Positions 24,786 to 36,137 of a DNA stretch of 64,000 nucleotides are shown here, piece after piece. The notes beneath the pieces were generated by a model that ran no database searches, was not told the DNA's origin, and was given only the letters and a program-made list of their open reading frames with translations. The stretch covers positions 1 to 64,000 of the forward strand of contig KN880501.1 in the NCBI GenBank assembly GCA_000934385.1, in the 5' to 3' direction. Numbering within the stretch: position 1 is the stretch's first letter; each line of letters opens with the position of its first letter. The position numbers were made by a program, and so were the translations under genes. This DNA comes from Cylindrobasidium torrendii FP15055 ss-10 (Eukaryota; Basidiomycota; Agaricomycetes; Agaricales; Physalacriaceae).

Positions 24786-26199
24786 TCACGACATCACGCC
24801 TAGTGTTCTGCCTGTTTCTGGAGGCGGATTCCTGTCCAGCGACGTCCTCGAGCTGAAATAGATATCGGAAACCGTCCCGTGGGTATCGCTGTAGCTCCCT
24901 GCGCTCTTCAACGCGCTCTCCACGCGCCGGGTCATTAACTGATGGCCCAGGCGAATGGCATCTTGCGTTGAGCGTTCGTAGCCGACGAGCAGAATCGTCA
25001 GCATTGGGTACAGAGCCTGCCGCGATTCATTAGTTCCATGGACATCGAAAGTAGGCACAGGGAAGGACGCACAGCCATGTAGGTGACCACCACCCGCCAT
25101 GAATTGCACGACCGCGGGTTAGGGAAGACTTGATAGTCTGTCAATATATAGAAAATCTGTACGGTGGTCAGCGGGGAGCGCGCATGCGCGCACGACATGG
25201 ACGTACCCAAAATACTGCGTAGATGAAACCGGATTCGACGAAGAGTGGGAAGACCTTTTCGAAGACACTGGTGGTGCCGATGTTGTTTACAAAGGCCCTG
25301 ACCTCATCGCGATAATACCTGCGTGGGATGGTATTATCAGTGACCGAGTTGGGTAGAAGCAAGGTCGAGTACGCACCAGACCTTGAGTCCGATAAAGAAG
25401 GTTGCGATGACATTCGTTGCGAGAAGGGGAATAAACATCAATAAACGAAAATGGAGGTTATCCGACAGCCCGTGGACGTTGAGCTGGATGAGCGTAGAAA
25501 GAAGCACGTCGACGAAGACAGAGGCTTTGGGTTCGGGGTCAGGGCGAGGAAGGGACGGAGAAGGTTAAGATGCGTACCGCACGTAACGACGTAGGTTGCC
25601 GCCAATACGGACTTGACAGAGATGGTATCGCACCAGAGTGCCCAAGCGCGCCATACAAGCACACTCTCGCAAAGGAGGTACTGCAACGCCGGTCAGAAGA
25701 TTCATTCCACTGCCAGTTATCTACGCACCATGAAGTGCTCGACCCAGAGAATGGTCAGCCAGAGGTTCCGCAAGTCCAAAGGTATTGGAGCATCCATCTT
25801 CGACGGCCCGTCCGCGAGGTCGTTGATGAAAATGATCCAAAAATTGACATAGAGGATAGAGACGACGGTTACGCAGGTCGTCAGCAACACCACGGTCGAG
25901 ACAAGATAGTTCCGCGTTGCTTTTGATGCGCGCCGGATACCGCGCGACCTGCCACTGAGGTCAGTCCCACCGCCAAAACATTAGAAGGGTTCGCTGGAGG
26001 CGCACATCAGGACATAAGAAGCGCGGATACAGCATGCCAGCACGAGCCCTATGCGTGGGTCAATCAAACGCCCTGCACGCCACACTCAGTGGGATGGCGC
26101 ACCCCAGAGTACGAAGCTCAGCGCTGTCTGCGTATAACCATCCTTTAGAAGGTTGACGTCCTGTGCGGAGAGCGCGCCAGTGCCGTCGTCGTTTGACAT
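24786..26199 (-). CDS. Multipass (about seven-TM) membrane protein of a second family
   Basis: Begins MSNDDGTGALSAQDVNLL and reads on with splicing. Recognisable segments are NYLVSTVVLLTTCVTVVSI (TM), LWLTILWVEHFMV, YLLCESVLVWRAWALWCD, SVKSVLAATYVVTC (TM), a loop, FPLFVESGFIYAVFWV (TM with the Glu-Ser-Gly pair typical of this mushroom family), then LYPMLTILLVGYERSTQDA and a hydrophilic tail ending TLGVMS at 24786. The exon borders in the N-terminal quarter (25960-26130) are uncertain. It differs from the three MVDWQS-type paralogues around it but has similar topology. Function unknown; receptor-like and scaffold roles have both been imagined for such proteins, without evidence here. Confidence 0.65.
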
Positions 26200-26473
26200 G
26201 AGAGTAAAAGAGAAAGATGCATCACACTGTAACACATTGGTGCCAGAAGCGTTTCAGGCTCTGGTGATGAAGTATCAGGGGAGGTACCGCGTAGCGCGCT
26301 CTCCAACGGAGATTGCGTTTTGTGGTGATGGCGGCAGATAGCTTAGCCGTCCCTGTGGATGGAGAGATGATGAAAAATGATTGTATAGATGGCACTCTCA
26401 GTGTATAGCTGACTTACCTGGATTGACCTTTGTGCATGAAACAACACACATTGGTCAATATGTCTGTGTGTCA

Positions 26474-26545
26474 GACTCCTTAACTCAGTGGTAGAGTACG
26501 GGATTGCAGATCCTGGTGTCGCGTGTTCGAACCACGCAGGGGTCT
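26474..26545 (+). tRNA. tRNA-Cys (anticodon GCA)
   Basis: A full cloverleaf can be drawn. The acceptor stem GACTCCT pairs with AGGGGTC (one G-T pair). The D arm is ACTC/GAGT, the anticodon arm CGGGA/TCCTG has loop TTGCAGA (anticodon GCA), and the T arm GCGTG/CACGC has loop TTCGAAC. The base after the acceptor stem is T, as expected for the tRNA-Cys discriminator. There is no intron. No CCA is encoded, as usual in eukaryotes. Confidence 0.93.
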
Positions 26546-26716
26546 CTGAAACAGACTGATGTTTTGTTGGACTCGCCATCGATCGCCAGAGTCGGTTTGT
26601 CCATTGACTCCATTCATAATTCCGTCGAAGTTAACTGTTAAATAAATATTAAATAAACAGAAACGTTTTTTGAGATTCGCGCTATGTTCCATCAGTCGTA
26701 CGCCTGTCAAGTTTGT

Positions 26717-26738
26717 AGGACATCCGAGCTCCTTCCGC
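26717..26738 (+). repeat. 22-base direct repeat, right copy
   Basis: Identical to 24375-24396, in the same orientation, 2.34 kb away. Between the copies lie the multipass gene and the tRNA-Cys. Confidence 0.8.
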
Positions 26739-27005
26739 ATGCAGGCCTCCGGTGGGCCATCGACTCGTGCATGCAACATATCCTGCTGTTCACGCTCTTC
26801 TCCATGCCCAACTTCTTCAGCAGATGACGAGAAAGATTATCAAGAATACATTGCACACTCATTCCATATTCGTACAGTAAGTAGCATCAAAAGCGTCGAG
26901 GTACTAAATAAACTACCCAACTAATCAAGTTTTTTGCATACATTACACGAGCCCGACCGCTCGTCCCATGAATCCTCGTATCATAATAAGTATCGTTCGT
27001 TAAAA

Positions 27006-28898
27006 TCATGCCTCAATCGACTCCTTCTCCTTCACATGCTCCGAGTGCTCGACATTGTGCTTCGCCATGCCCACCTCCTCAGCGAAGGTCTTCGTCGGTC
27101 TCCAGGCCGCAGATGTGCGGGGAGAGGTCTCAGCCATCATCTGGTCGACTTGCTCGAGCGTCAGTCCCTTGGTCTCGGGTACAAGCAGGTATGCGTAGAC
27201 GACTAAATCCCAAGTCAGCTTACAGCTCCCTTAATCGGTATGATGAAAGGATACTCACAGCAAAGTCCACAAAGTCCGCCCCACACCCAGAAGATGTTAG
27301 ACTTGAGGTTGCCCTTGTCTTCAGCGACCATGTACGGCGTAATCGTCGCGATGATGGTGTTCCAGAGCCAGTTGGATGCGGTAGAAAGTGCGACACCGCG
27401 CGACCGGATGGGCAGAGGGAAGATCTCGCCAATGACAACCCAGGCGCCAGGACCCCACGTCGATGCAAAGAAGAAGATGTAGATGGCGATGAAGGCAACC
27501 TGGGCGTTGACGGCACCAATGTTGTTCGCGACAGACTCGCCAGCAGCGTTCAGGTGGGTCTCTGGAAGTAATGTTAGCAACGGATAAGGCTAAAAGGACG
27601 AAGGAGAGCGTACTGTTGAATCCGACGGTATCACCAACAGCAGCGACAATGATCTGGCAGACACACATGCCGAATGCGCCCCAAATGAGGAGAGGACGAC
27701 GTCCGACGCGCTCCATGGACCAGAAAGAAATGGGTGTCGAGCACACGTTGATGATGGTGAAGATCATGGAGATGAGGAAGGTGTTCTTGATCGCGCCAGT
27801 GGTCTTGAGGAACGGTGTCGAGTAGTAGAAGATAAAGTTGACACCAGTCCATTGCTGCATCATCTGGAGCGACGTGCCGAGAATGGTCTTGCGGAGGTTC
27901 GAGTTGGAGGTGGAGAGTCCGCCGGTGAAGCAGGCCTTCCAGGAGCCCCAGTATCCGGTCGCAGGGATCTGGCTCTGCTCGTAGGCGTGGTTGGCGACAA
28001 TCTCGGCGAGCTCTTCCTCGATGTACTGCGAGTTAACCGGCTGTCCGCGGAGACGGGCAAGGGTGGTCTGTGCACGCTCGAGCTGGCCCTTCTTGACAAA
28101 GTAGCGAGGCGAGTCGGGGAGAAGGAAGAGACCAGCGGCGAGGACAATGCCCCATGCGAATTGGATGGCGATAGGGATGCGGTATGAGCCAGTGTCGGTA
28201 CGCTTCTCAGTCGCATAGGTCACACAGGACGCCAGCATGAGACCGATGGTAATACAGAATTGGTAGCCGGACACAAGAGCGCCGCGGACTTTGCGAGGGC
28301 ATATTTCGGACACTGTAGATTGTGAGCGACACTTCGAATCGAGGGGAGACAAGGACGTACTGTAAAGGATGATAACAGCCGACACGAAACCAACACCGAA
28401 GCCAGCAATGAGACGACCGGAAACGATGAGGCCAAGTCCGGAAGAGTGGGCGACTTGAAGGATAACACCAGCCATGTAGATAAAGCATCCGGCAATGATG
28501 GTAGGGCGACGACCTGTGGCGATAATAAGCACGAGCGCTGGGATCAACCACGATGTACACACCTATCCAGTCGGCGAGATCACCAGCGATGAGGGCACCG
28601 AAGAATGTTCCGGCGGAGAGGATGGAGGTGATGAGCGAGTTCCGTGAGCTGGACAGGGCATCGACGCCGGGGCCCATGACGGACTCGACGAAGACCTTTG
28701 AGCCAGTGACGCCGTTGATGTATCCAGAATCATAACCGAAGAAAATACCGCCAAAGCTAAAGCACCGTCAGCGTCGCTCATGGACAATAAAAGGAAGACG
28801 TACGCAGCGAAGGCACACATAAGATATGCCTTCATTGTCACCGGCGCCTCGACGCGGTTGACATCGCTTGTAGCGTGCAGAACAGGTCCTCCTCCCAT
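27006..28898 (-). CDS. Major facilitator superfamily sugar (hexose-type) transporter
   Basis: Proton-coupled uptake of monosaccharides across the plasma membrane. The product is about 530 residues in several exons. Sugar-porter motifs in order: GALIAGDLADWIGRRPTII (loop 2-3 with the RR pair), GRLIAGFGVGFVSA, EICPRKVRGALVSGYQF, PDSPRYFVKKGQ after TM6, QQWTGVNFIFYYSTPF in TM7, ERVGRRPLLIWG in loop 8-9, WGPGAWVVIGEIFPL in TM10, and VPETKG in the C-terminal loop, followed by a hydrophilic tail ending KESIEA. The 12-TM layout is complete. The QQWTGVNF and PETKG signatures place it with fungal hexose transporters; sensor-type relatives usually have much longer tails, so uptake is more likely. The promoter has a good TATA box and four SYGGRG sites. 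Confidence 0.93.
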
Positions 28899-28983
28899 TG
28901 CGAGTAGTTCGTAAGGCGAGTGTGGGGTGATGTGGGGGAAGGTAAGCAGGAAGGTACGACTCTCAGTGGACTAGCAGAGCTGG

Positions 28984-28991
28984 TATTTATA
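28984..28991 (-). promoter_or_regulatory. TATA box of the sugar transporter
   Basis: TATAAATA on the minus strand, about 86 bases upstream of the transporter ATG at 28898. Spacing and sequence fit a fungal core promoter. Confidence 0.65.
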
Positions 28992-28998
28992 CCTTTCC

Positions 28999-29093
28999 GC
29001 GGAGGGCAAAAAAACGACTACTTTGACGATCGGTACCCCGCTGTCGACTTTCCAGTTCCCCACAGTCCGGTACCCCTGCTATTTTGGCCCCGC
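28999..29093 (-). promoter_or_regulatory. Cluster of Cre1/CreA-type (SYGGRG) sites
   Basis: Four matches to SYGGRG within 95 bases just upstream of the TATA box: GCGGAG at 28999-29004, and CCCCGC at 29036-29041, CCCCAC at 29058-29063 and CCCCGC at 29088-29093 (reverse orientation). Sites of this kind mediate glucose repression by Cre1/CreA in fungi. That they act here is inference. Confidence 0.45.
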
Positions 29094-30829
29094 AAAATGG
29101 AGTGCGTGCAAACGTCTGACATTCAGGCACTGCTTTGCAACCAGTATTCCAACCAGTATTCCAGGGGCTAGCCTGTCTGTTCGTCGTGTGAATGGAGCGG
29201 AAAAGAGAGTGGAAGAGGAGGAAGAAAGGTGGTGAGTTTTTGTGTCTGTAAGTCGATTCAGATTCCATTGTTCACTGCAATCATGTCTCGCCCACAAATT
29301 CCCCAGACGCCCATGGGGAACCCTGGGGAATGGTACCTGGAGGTACAGGAGGCGCGGTTGGTCGCACGCGCAAAAAAGTCAATTCAGTCTAGAGCGCCGG
29401 ACGCATCGTTTAGGCGCAGACAGCGCGCAGACTGAGAGGGGCCGACGCCCATATGCAACTCGTCGAGATCCGTTCGCTGACTAGCGCGCGCAGTCGGCCG
29501 ACGAGAGGCGTGTGGGGCGTGGTCGGGTCTAGGCTTTGGCACGTGATGGGCCTACAGAGGAGTCTTGCTTTCGAAATTCACACACGACACAGCTCGAATA
29601 ACGTTGGATCCGGTGGGAGTGCGTCGTCGTCGTCCAAGAGCAAAAGGGCTACGGGGTATGTGATCGATCGACACAACCGGAACACGGAAGTGGCGCAGTG
29701 GCGCCGGGAGCAAATCCTGCAGACACCACAAGTTCAACATGTTCGTACAATCGTGATTTGAGTGCCAATTTTTGAATAATCTCATGTAGCTTTGCGTACA
29801 CCAACTCAGAAGCAATCGGGTCCAACAGGTCGAGTCTGCATACTCTCCAGGCTCTGGGTCGACGTATCACAGCCCCAACCCAAACTCGTTCAAGCCTCAA
29901 GGCTCTTCATGTCTACGAGCTTGCGGTTCCGCCAGTGGGACGACGGTGAGATGCGTGAATTGGGGTGAATGGACGGATTTGGCAGACGTTGAGCGTGAGA
30001 TGCGTGAGTGTCGCTTTGATGGCGGTCCAACGGCAGGCTGTAGCGCGCACCGATCATAGATTCATATCGAAGCCGTCGCAGTCACGTGCTAATGCGCATC
30101 AAAGCTGACTAAGTCCTCGACGACAATTGAAAGTTTGAGCAGTGCGCTTACGCTAATCGATCCACAAGCGCTGCATCAAGCGCCTCCTCTGGCGTATGTA
30201 GACGTAAGTGGCACCCACATTGCTCGGTGAAACTCAAATGAGGATGCGAGGGTGAGTACTGGAGCACAGCTGGGCATCATCATGTGTGCGGCACCTCACT
30301 CAAGCGAGACGTAATGGGAAAGTGGGATGTTGTGTGGAATTGAGTTTATGTATAGCCTGCTGAATGCTCCTATAGGGAATGCACTGCGCTGTCTTCGATG
30401 CGGCAAAGGCAGAGACGATCCGCGGCCGTATGTTTTTTCTGATCTGTAGCAATTGGAGGAATAGCGTTTCCAATGGCGCCTACTTCTTTCGACACGTCCT
30501 TTCCGTTCACTCTCTTTTGTCGGATTCAGATTTCGTTTATTCGTTCGGCGGACAAGTCGTTTCCTTGGAGAGTTTGACTATACCTCGACCTCTCTCTTTT
30601 CGCTGTAGAATTTCATGAGAAAATATTTACTTATCATCTGATACAGAAGCACTCGTATGTTACCCTATTACCGAAACATGCCTGGACGAGAGATTGACGC
30701 CCGCATGCGCCGCCTTATATTAGGTGGCCTCATCCCAATGCGATACACAGTGCCACATATATGACACTCATTCAGTGTTGCTCGAGTTGACTCCTATTGC
30801 CTCTACTCCTTACTTATCATATAGCTCTC

Positions 30830-32460
30830 ATGGTCGATTGGCAGTCCCCAGAGGAGATTGACTTTGACGTCGGTGAGGGAGCATATTCCGCGAATACGAC
30901 ATTATCCGATAGTTGACCATCTTTCTAGCCTCTTTTACGCACTTTATGCATGTCCTTCTTGGTCTATACATGTGCGTAGTATTTTTGTCCATTCCATCGC
31001 ATGTCTGTCTAATGTCCCGTCAGCTGGGAGTGGTTCACGTCCCTCGACTTCGACTGGGACTATATCACGCGAAAACGACAACTCCGGTGGCCTTTGGTGA
31101 GCAAATTGCTAGATAGGAAAACACGGACGTTCTAACCATTGCAAAAGATTTTCTACTTCCTCAACCGCTACTGCTTGCTTTTCTCGCTCATCGGCGTGTG
31201 CGTGATGGCCTTTCTTCTATGTATTACACAAAGTGACATTGGTTTCAGTATCACCGCAGTTAACTTAAGAAGGTACGAGTCCTGGAGAGAAGGTAGAAGA
31301 CACAAACCTCATGTCTCAACAGACCCGTCAATTGCAAGGCACTATTCACCTACTTCCAAGTGCGTAATCGTCGTCGCTCAATTCATGGATGATTTTAATA
31401 ACACGGCTTAGGTCTTTGGAAACGCCTCGATTGGTTTTGCGTCCATCAATCTATCCCTCAGAACGCACGTTGTTTGCCTTCGTTAGATACCAGGTTCGAC
31501 TCTAACTTCACCACAGAATAGCAATTTACAAGCACAGTTTATACGTCGTGGCGCCTCTGGGGATTCTCATCCTGGGACACTGGTCACTTCTTCTCCATGG
31601 TAAGATACAATGCGTTACACGGCGCGCTCACGCTGATAACCGACTAGGCATCCTGCTCGAAGCTGCTTGGATCCCACCATACGGTTGTATCATCACCAAC
31701 TCTAACCACAAGATCCTTGCTGCAAATTTCATCTATGCAATGTCCTTCGACTTTATTGTCCTCGTTCTCATGGTTTGGAGACTTGGCATCTCTACACCCG
31801 GCTCGCTCGGCTTCAAAACTAACCGCCTGACGCTCACTACCCTGATTTTCAGCGATGGGCTGATCTACTTTGTTGTATCGTTCCTCGGCAATCTCATCGC
31901 CACTGTATGTTGTGATGTATCCCCGACAACAGTCAAACGCGTTCTGAATGGCTTTTGTGCTTTTAGACATTCATACTCCTCAATCTCAACGCTGTCATGT
32001 CAATAATTGCGACTGTTCCTGCGGCCATTGCCTCGTCCGTAAGTGCGGCTGCCCAGATCGTCTTCGAGGTTTACTGATGAAGAGAAACAGATTGTTGCAT
32101 GTCGGGTTGTGCGTCGTCTAGTCATGTTTTCGACAGAAAATCAGACGGATTTTCTCGGGTGAGTCTTCTTGAAGTGTGTCCAACTACTACCTACCGAAAG
32201 GAAATATCTACAGAGTGACATTTGTGTCGAACATTGCTTTCCGAGACGGGACCGCCGGTACACACGTGAATCTTCCTTTACCACTGGTGCGCAACGACCG
32301 CAGCGAGTCTCTACTGAGCACTCGCGATGTGAGTGTAGCGGCGAGTTCAATTTTCCGATTTTTCAGAATTATTTGCTGATTTACAAATTTGCAGGTGGAC
32401 ACGTCTGTGTCGAGCGCTATCGGTGACTGTCAAGCCGAATATCGAGCTAAACCGTCCTGA
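30830..32460 (+). CDS. Multipass membrane protein, paralogue B
   Basis: Starts MVDWQSPEEIDFDV and splices through blocks shared with the genes at 22294 and 33843: ASFTHFMHVLLGLY (TM1), WEWFTSLDFDWDYITRKRQL, FYFLNRYCLLFSLIG (TM2), PVNCKALFTYFQ, ASIGFASINLSLRT, SLYVVAPLGILILGHWSLLL (TM), AAWIPPYGCII, ILAANFIYAMSFDFIVLVLM (TM), LIFSDGLIYFVVSFLGNLIATV (TM), LNAVMSIIATVPAAIASS, IVACRVVRRLVMFSTENQTD, then VTFVSNIAFRDG and a last exon ending EYRAKPS at 32460. The VTFVSNIAF segment matches MSFLSNIAF of paralogue A, so A and B share their C-terminal exons, whereas paralogue C has a different tail. It appears intact. Function unknown. Confidence 0.78.
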
Positions 32461-33842
32461 AATTTCGGAAGAAACTAATGTGAAAGAGACCACACAAGTG
32501 TGAACAACCATGGGATCCTTGAACTCCTAGTACTTCTCTTAATAAAATAATATTTAATAGATTACTTCTTTTGTGTGAAGCTTCTGGACCACGTTCTGGG
32601 GAATTTGATGAGAGAAATAATCAGTGAAAATCAAACACAGAATTTGAATTGCTGTAAGCCTGGGTTACTGAATCTTGTACGTCCTTGTCAAATTCGGTGA
32701 GTCTCCGACTCGGCGGATTATTCTGAGAGAGCACTAACAGTCAGCAACTTTTGATCAATGGAAAGTCACCGATAATACATTGATATACCCTTGAAAATTA
32801 TGCCCGCATATCTTCCTGTGAGTTTGACATAGAATTGATTTCATTTGCATTATAAAGCTGTCACGGGCTGTCACGCACGATTTTCCTAATATGGGAAGTT
32901 GACGTCGGGCACGATCGCTCTCCTGACGACCACGACCACGGCTGCTCAGCGCTCAGTGCTCACTCGACATGAGTTCTCCCTGAGTACGATACTCGCATTT
33001 CTTGTTATTTTCTGAGTATGTGCGCGCTGGATGCAAGTTTTCCCACTTTCGCACGAGCGTGGGTTCCTTACGCTGATCCTCTTCCTTTATGTAGGTCGGG
33101 CCTTGAATGTTGTCAGCTGGTGCATGCTGATGCTCAGCCCGCGTCTCCTACCTCAGCGTTGCTTCACGATGGACTCTGACGCTCAAGCCACATGAGAAAG
33201 CAAACTTGAAGCGCTGCATGATTCGAAAGTCGGAATTGCTCCGACATGCCTGGACCAATGCGCACTACGTCTTTGTGGTAGGCATTATAAGCTTCATTTC
33301 AGTTTGTATGATTGGCTTTCACCTGGGAGGGACGCTGTGCGAGTCAAAGGTGCGTCCCGAAACAATGTAACCTATGGCTAACTGGAGGCGGCCACCTCGG
33401 GGATGTCAGTCAAAGCTAATGATACTGTAAGCTGTCGAAATACGGCAAAGGTACTACCGCAGCTTTTTCATACGCCCAAGTCCACTCTTGCATATCTCTC
33501 AAAATTTTCGCACGTCCTACGGGGTTTCTGAGGCGTTCGCAACGCGCGCATATGTTTTTGGGGATTCTTGCAGCCTTATAAAAAAGAGAAAGCAAACCGA
33601 CTTTGACCGCGAGTAACGCCTTGGTCCGGAGATTTCGCTCACTAATTCCCAAAAATGGGAAGATTCTTAAAGTTGGCGCCACGTGCAACGCTAGACGATC
33701 TAGGCGAGTTTGGAACGGCGCGAGAACGGCGCGACAGGCTTTCTTCAGCACCACCACCATCCTTTCTTTTTTTCTACTCTTTCCCGCCGTCCGCTCGCCC
33801 TTTTCTCTCCCGCCCTTCCGTCCGCCGCAGCCCGCCGCTACC
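32461..33842. other. Intergenic region between two membrane paralogues
   Basis: AT-richer spacer with no supported gene. It contains GCTCAGCGCTCAG at 32944-32956, related to motifs at 24154 and 54232. A 163-codon minus-strand frame (33416-33907) lies antisense across the promoter and start of the next gene and is probably spurious. Confidence 0.5.
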
Positions 33843-35487
33843 ATGGCCGATTGGCAGTCACCAGAAGAGATCCAGCGCGATGGAAGTAGGCCGCCAAATT
33901 CTGACAAAAGCGACGACAGCGAGCTGATGCGGTGTTGTCAGTGGCCTTTGCGAGCTTTATGCACGTCTTGCTCGGGTTATACATGTACGTTGCCTTCGCG
34001 CCCAGCTCGCCTTTACCGAACAACGGATGCTACTAGCTGGGAGTGGTTCACGACGCTCGAGTTCGACTGGGAGCATATCACGCGTAAACGACAGTTCCGC
34101 TGGCCATTGGTGCGTGATGTCTTCTTCAACAAGGACGCAGTTGACACCAGCGCTAGATTTTCTATTTCATGAATCGCTACTGTCTGCTATTTGCTCTCAT
34201 TGGAATGTGCGAATTCCGAGTATTCACCGTGTCAAGCTTACCCATCCATTGATGTTTAGCGCCATCGCTCTCAATGTAAAGAGGTGTGCATCATCTGCAT
34301 TTCCAGGCTGCCTTCGCATCCTTACTCGTTGTTTAATAGCCCTGTGAACTGCCAGGCGCTCTATACGTATAACCAGGTCCGTCGCTCGTTGCGGAAAGCT
34401 TCTTGACTTTAATTCAGCCTAGGTCCTGGGAAATGCGTCCATAGGGCTCGCTTCTATCAATCTTTCTCTCCGGACGTAGGTCGTCTACATCCCTCCGATA
34501 GAATCGGCCTGAGTTGCTCACAGAATGGCTGTGTGGTCGCGAAACCTATACATCGTTGTCCCACTCGTAATACTAATTCTCGGACACTGGTCTCTCCTCC
34601 TTCATGGTACGTACGTTCATGCTCGCAGTTGCTCTCAATGGCTTACCATGTAAATCAGGTGTCTTATTGAAGGCTGCTTGGATTCCAGCGCAAGGCTGTG
34701 TCATCACAAGCACCGACAATAAGATTCTCGCCTCGACGTTTATTTATGGGATGGCTTTTGACTTCTCCGTCCTCATGCTTACAGCTTGGAAGCTCGTGAT
34801 CTCCACGCCCAACTCAATCAAATCCAGCCGCTCGATGCTCGTGACCTTGATCTTCGGTGACGGCCTCATCTACTTCGTCGTCGCATTCCTGGCCAACTTG
34901 ATTGCCACGGTCGGTGCTGCTCCTCTCACGCATAGCTAGCCCTCAAACATTCGACAGATCTTCATGTTACTCAATCTGAACCCCGTCATGTCGATCATCG
35001 CGAACGTTCCGGCCGCCATTGCCTCCACCGTAGGCGTGTTATCTTTTCAACCACCTTTTGTCTAAAGCCCCATTAGATAGTGGCCTGTCGGGCAGTCCGT
35101 CGTCTGGCTAAATTTACGGAGAGCAACACGCCAGACTTCCTTGGGTATGCATCGAGCTTCTTGTGCTGCGTCGTCGAGTAATTGTTCATTAGGACGACTG
35201 TCGCGTCTACTCTTGCCTTTAGGAGCGGGGGTCACAGTATGAGCGCAAGCACGTCGTTCCCTAAGCGTCCAAAGGTCGCGCAGACAGGGGCCTGCGTTGT
35301 GGATGGGGTACATGTACAGGTGCGTCGAGTTATCACCAATAGCTTCGTACTGATGTACTGGCAGATGGATACGTACGAAATGCCGGACAGCTACGACGCA
35401 ATGGGAAAGCCCATCGTGACCGACAATCTATACGACTTGGACCCCGAAGCCCAGAAGATCAAAGACGAGTTCAAACGACCGTACTGA
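33843..35487 (+). CDS. Multipass membrane protein, paralogue C
   Basis: Starts MADWQSPEEIQRDG and has the same exon plan as paralogue B: FASFMHVLLGLY (TM1), WEWFTTLEFDWEHITRKRQF, FYFMNRYCLLFALIG (TM2), SPVNCQALYTYNQ, ASIGLASINLSLRT, NLYIVVPLVILILGHWSLLL (TM), AAWIPAQGCVIT, ILASTFIYGMAFDFSVLML (TM), LIFGDGLIYFVVAFLANLIATI (TM), LNPVMSIIANVPAAIAST, IVACRAVRRLAKFTESNTPD. The C-terminal tail (SASTSFPKRPKVAQ, MDTYEMPDSYDAMGKP, NLYDLDPEAQKIKDEF) is hydrophilic and differs from A and B. The membrane core is clearly the same, so recent duplication with tail exchange or loss is likely. Intact as modelled. Confidence 0.8.
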
Positions 35488-36137
35488 TTTCTGACTGCCT
35501 ATACCATCTTCGCCTTTCGTGCAAGTTTTTCAGGTCGGTATATCGCCCAGTTGTGCTGATTATCCGACAGCATCCTCTGTGTAACCCTCCCTTACGAAGC
35601 TATCATGTTATTTTGTTGAAGCTGTATAAGTACACGAACTGTAGTACTGATGTAGTATGTATGAACCACCTCTGAAAGTGTACTCAGCGAGTAGCGTAAC
35701 TCCTTGAATGCGAGTTTTCTTGTTTGTGATTCTTGTTGTTTGTGGTTTGAGATTACGTTCAAGTTCGATTTCGGTGTGAGGGTGTCTGTAGCATGTGTAT
35801 GCTTTAATCAATTTCAAGTTTTTGCTTAGTTTTCGACAAGTGTTGACCACGTCCGCGGCTATTTTGATCTTGAATAGGTCTACCGTCTTCCCGTTTAAGT
35901 GGTTATGTCGGCATTATGATGTCTGGTGCATCGACGCAAACGCTGCAGTAAGGCGCGATGTCAAAAGTCAAAGATGGGTAAGTCGCAATCGCGCGATACG
36001 CGTAGTGTTACTGTAGATATGAACGAATGTTCTTTGCATTCGATTCGGTAGAGGAAATACATGCGTATATATGATTATTACAACAGATCACCCGAACTAA
36101 AAACCCTTTTTTGCGTTTTGAGAGGAAAGGTAGAGAC
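35488..36137. other. Convergent intergenic region
   Basis: 3' ends of membrane paralogue C (+) and the cellobiohydrolase (-) face each other here. AT-rich with several T/G runs; no coding sequence seen. Confidence 0.5.

Larger units (their letters stand above)
28899..30829. other. Divergent intergenic region
   Basis: Spacer between the sugar transporter (-) and membrane paralogue B (+). Apart from the transporter promoter elements I see no coding sequence. Open frames at 29454-29761 (+) and 29552-29900 (-) were considered but have no motif. Weak TATATA-like sequences near 30758 precede the 30830 gene. Confidence 0.45.

Noticed and set aside
33416..33907. 163-codon minus-strand frame
   Set aside because: Antisense to the promoter and first exons of membrane paralogue C; no motif.
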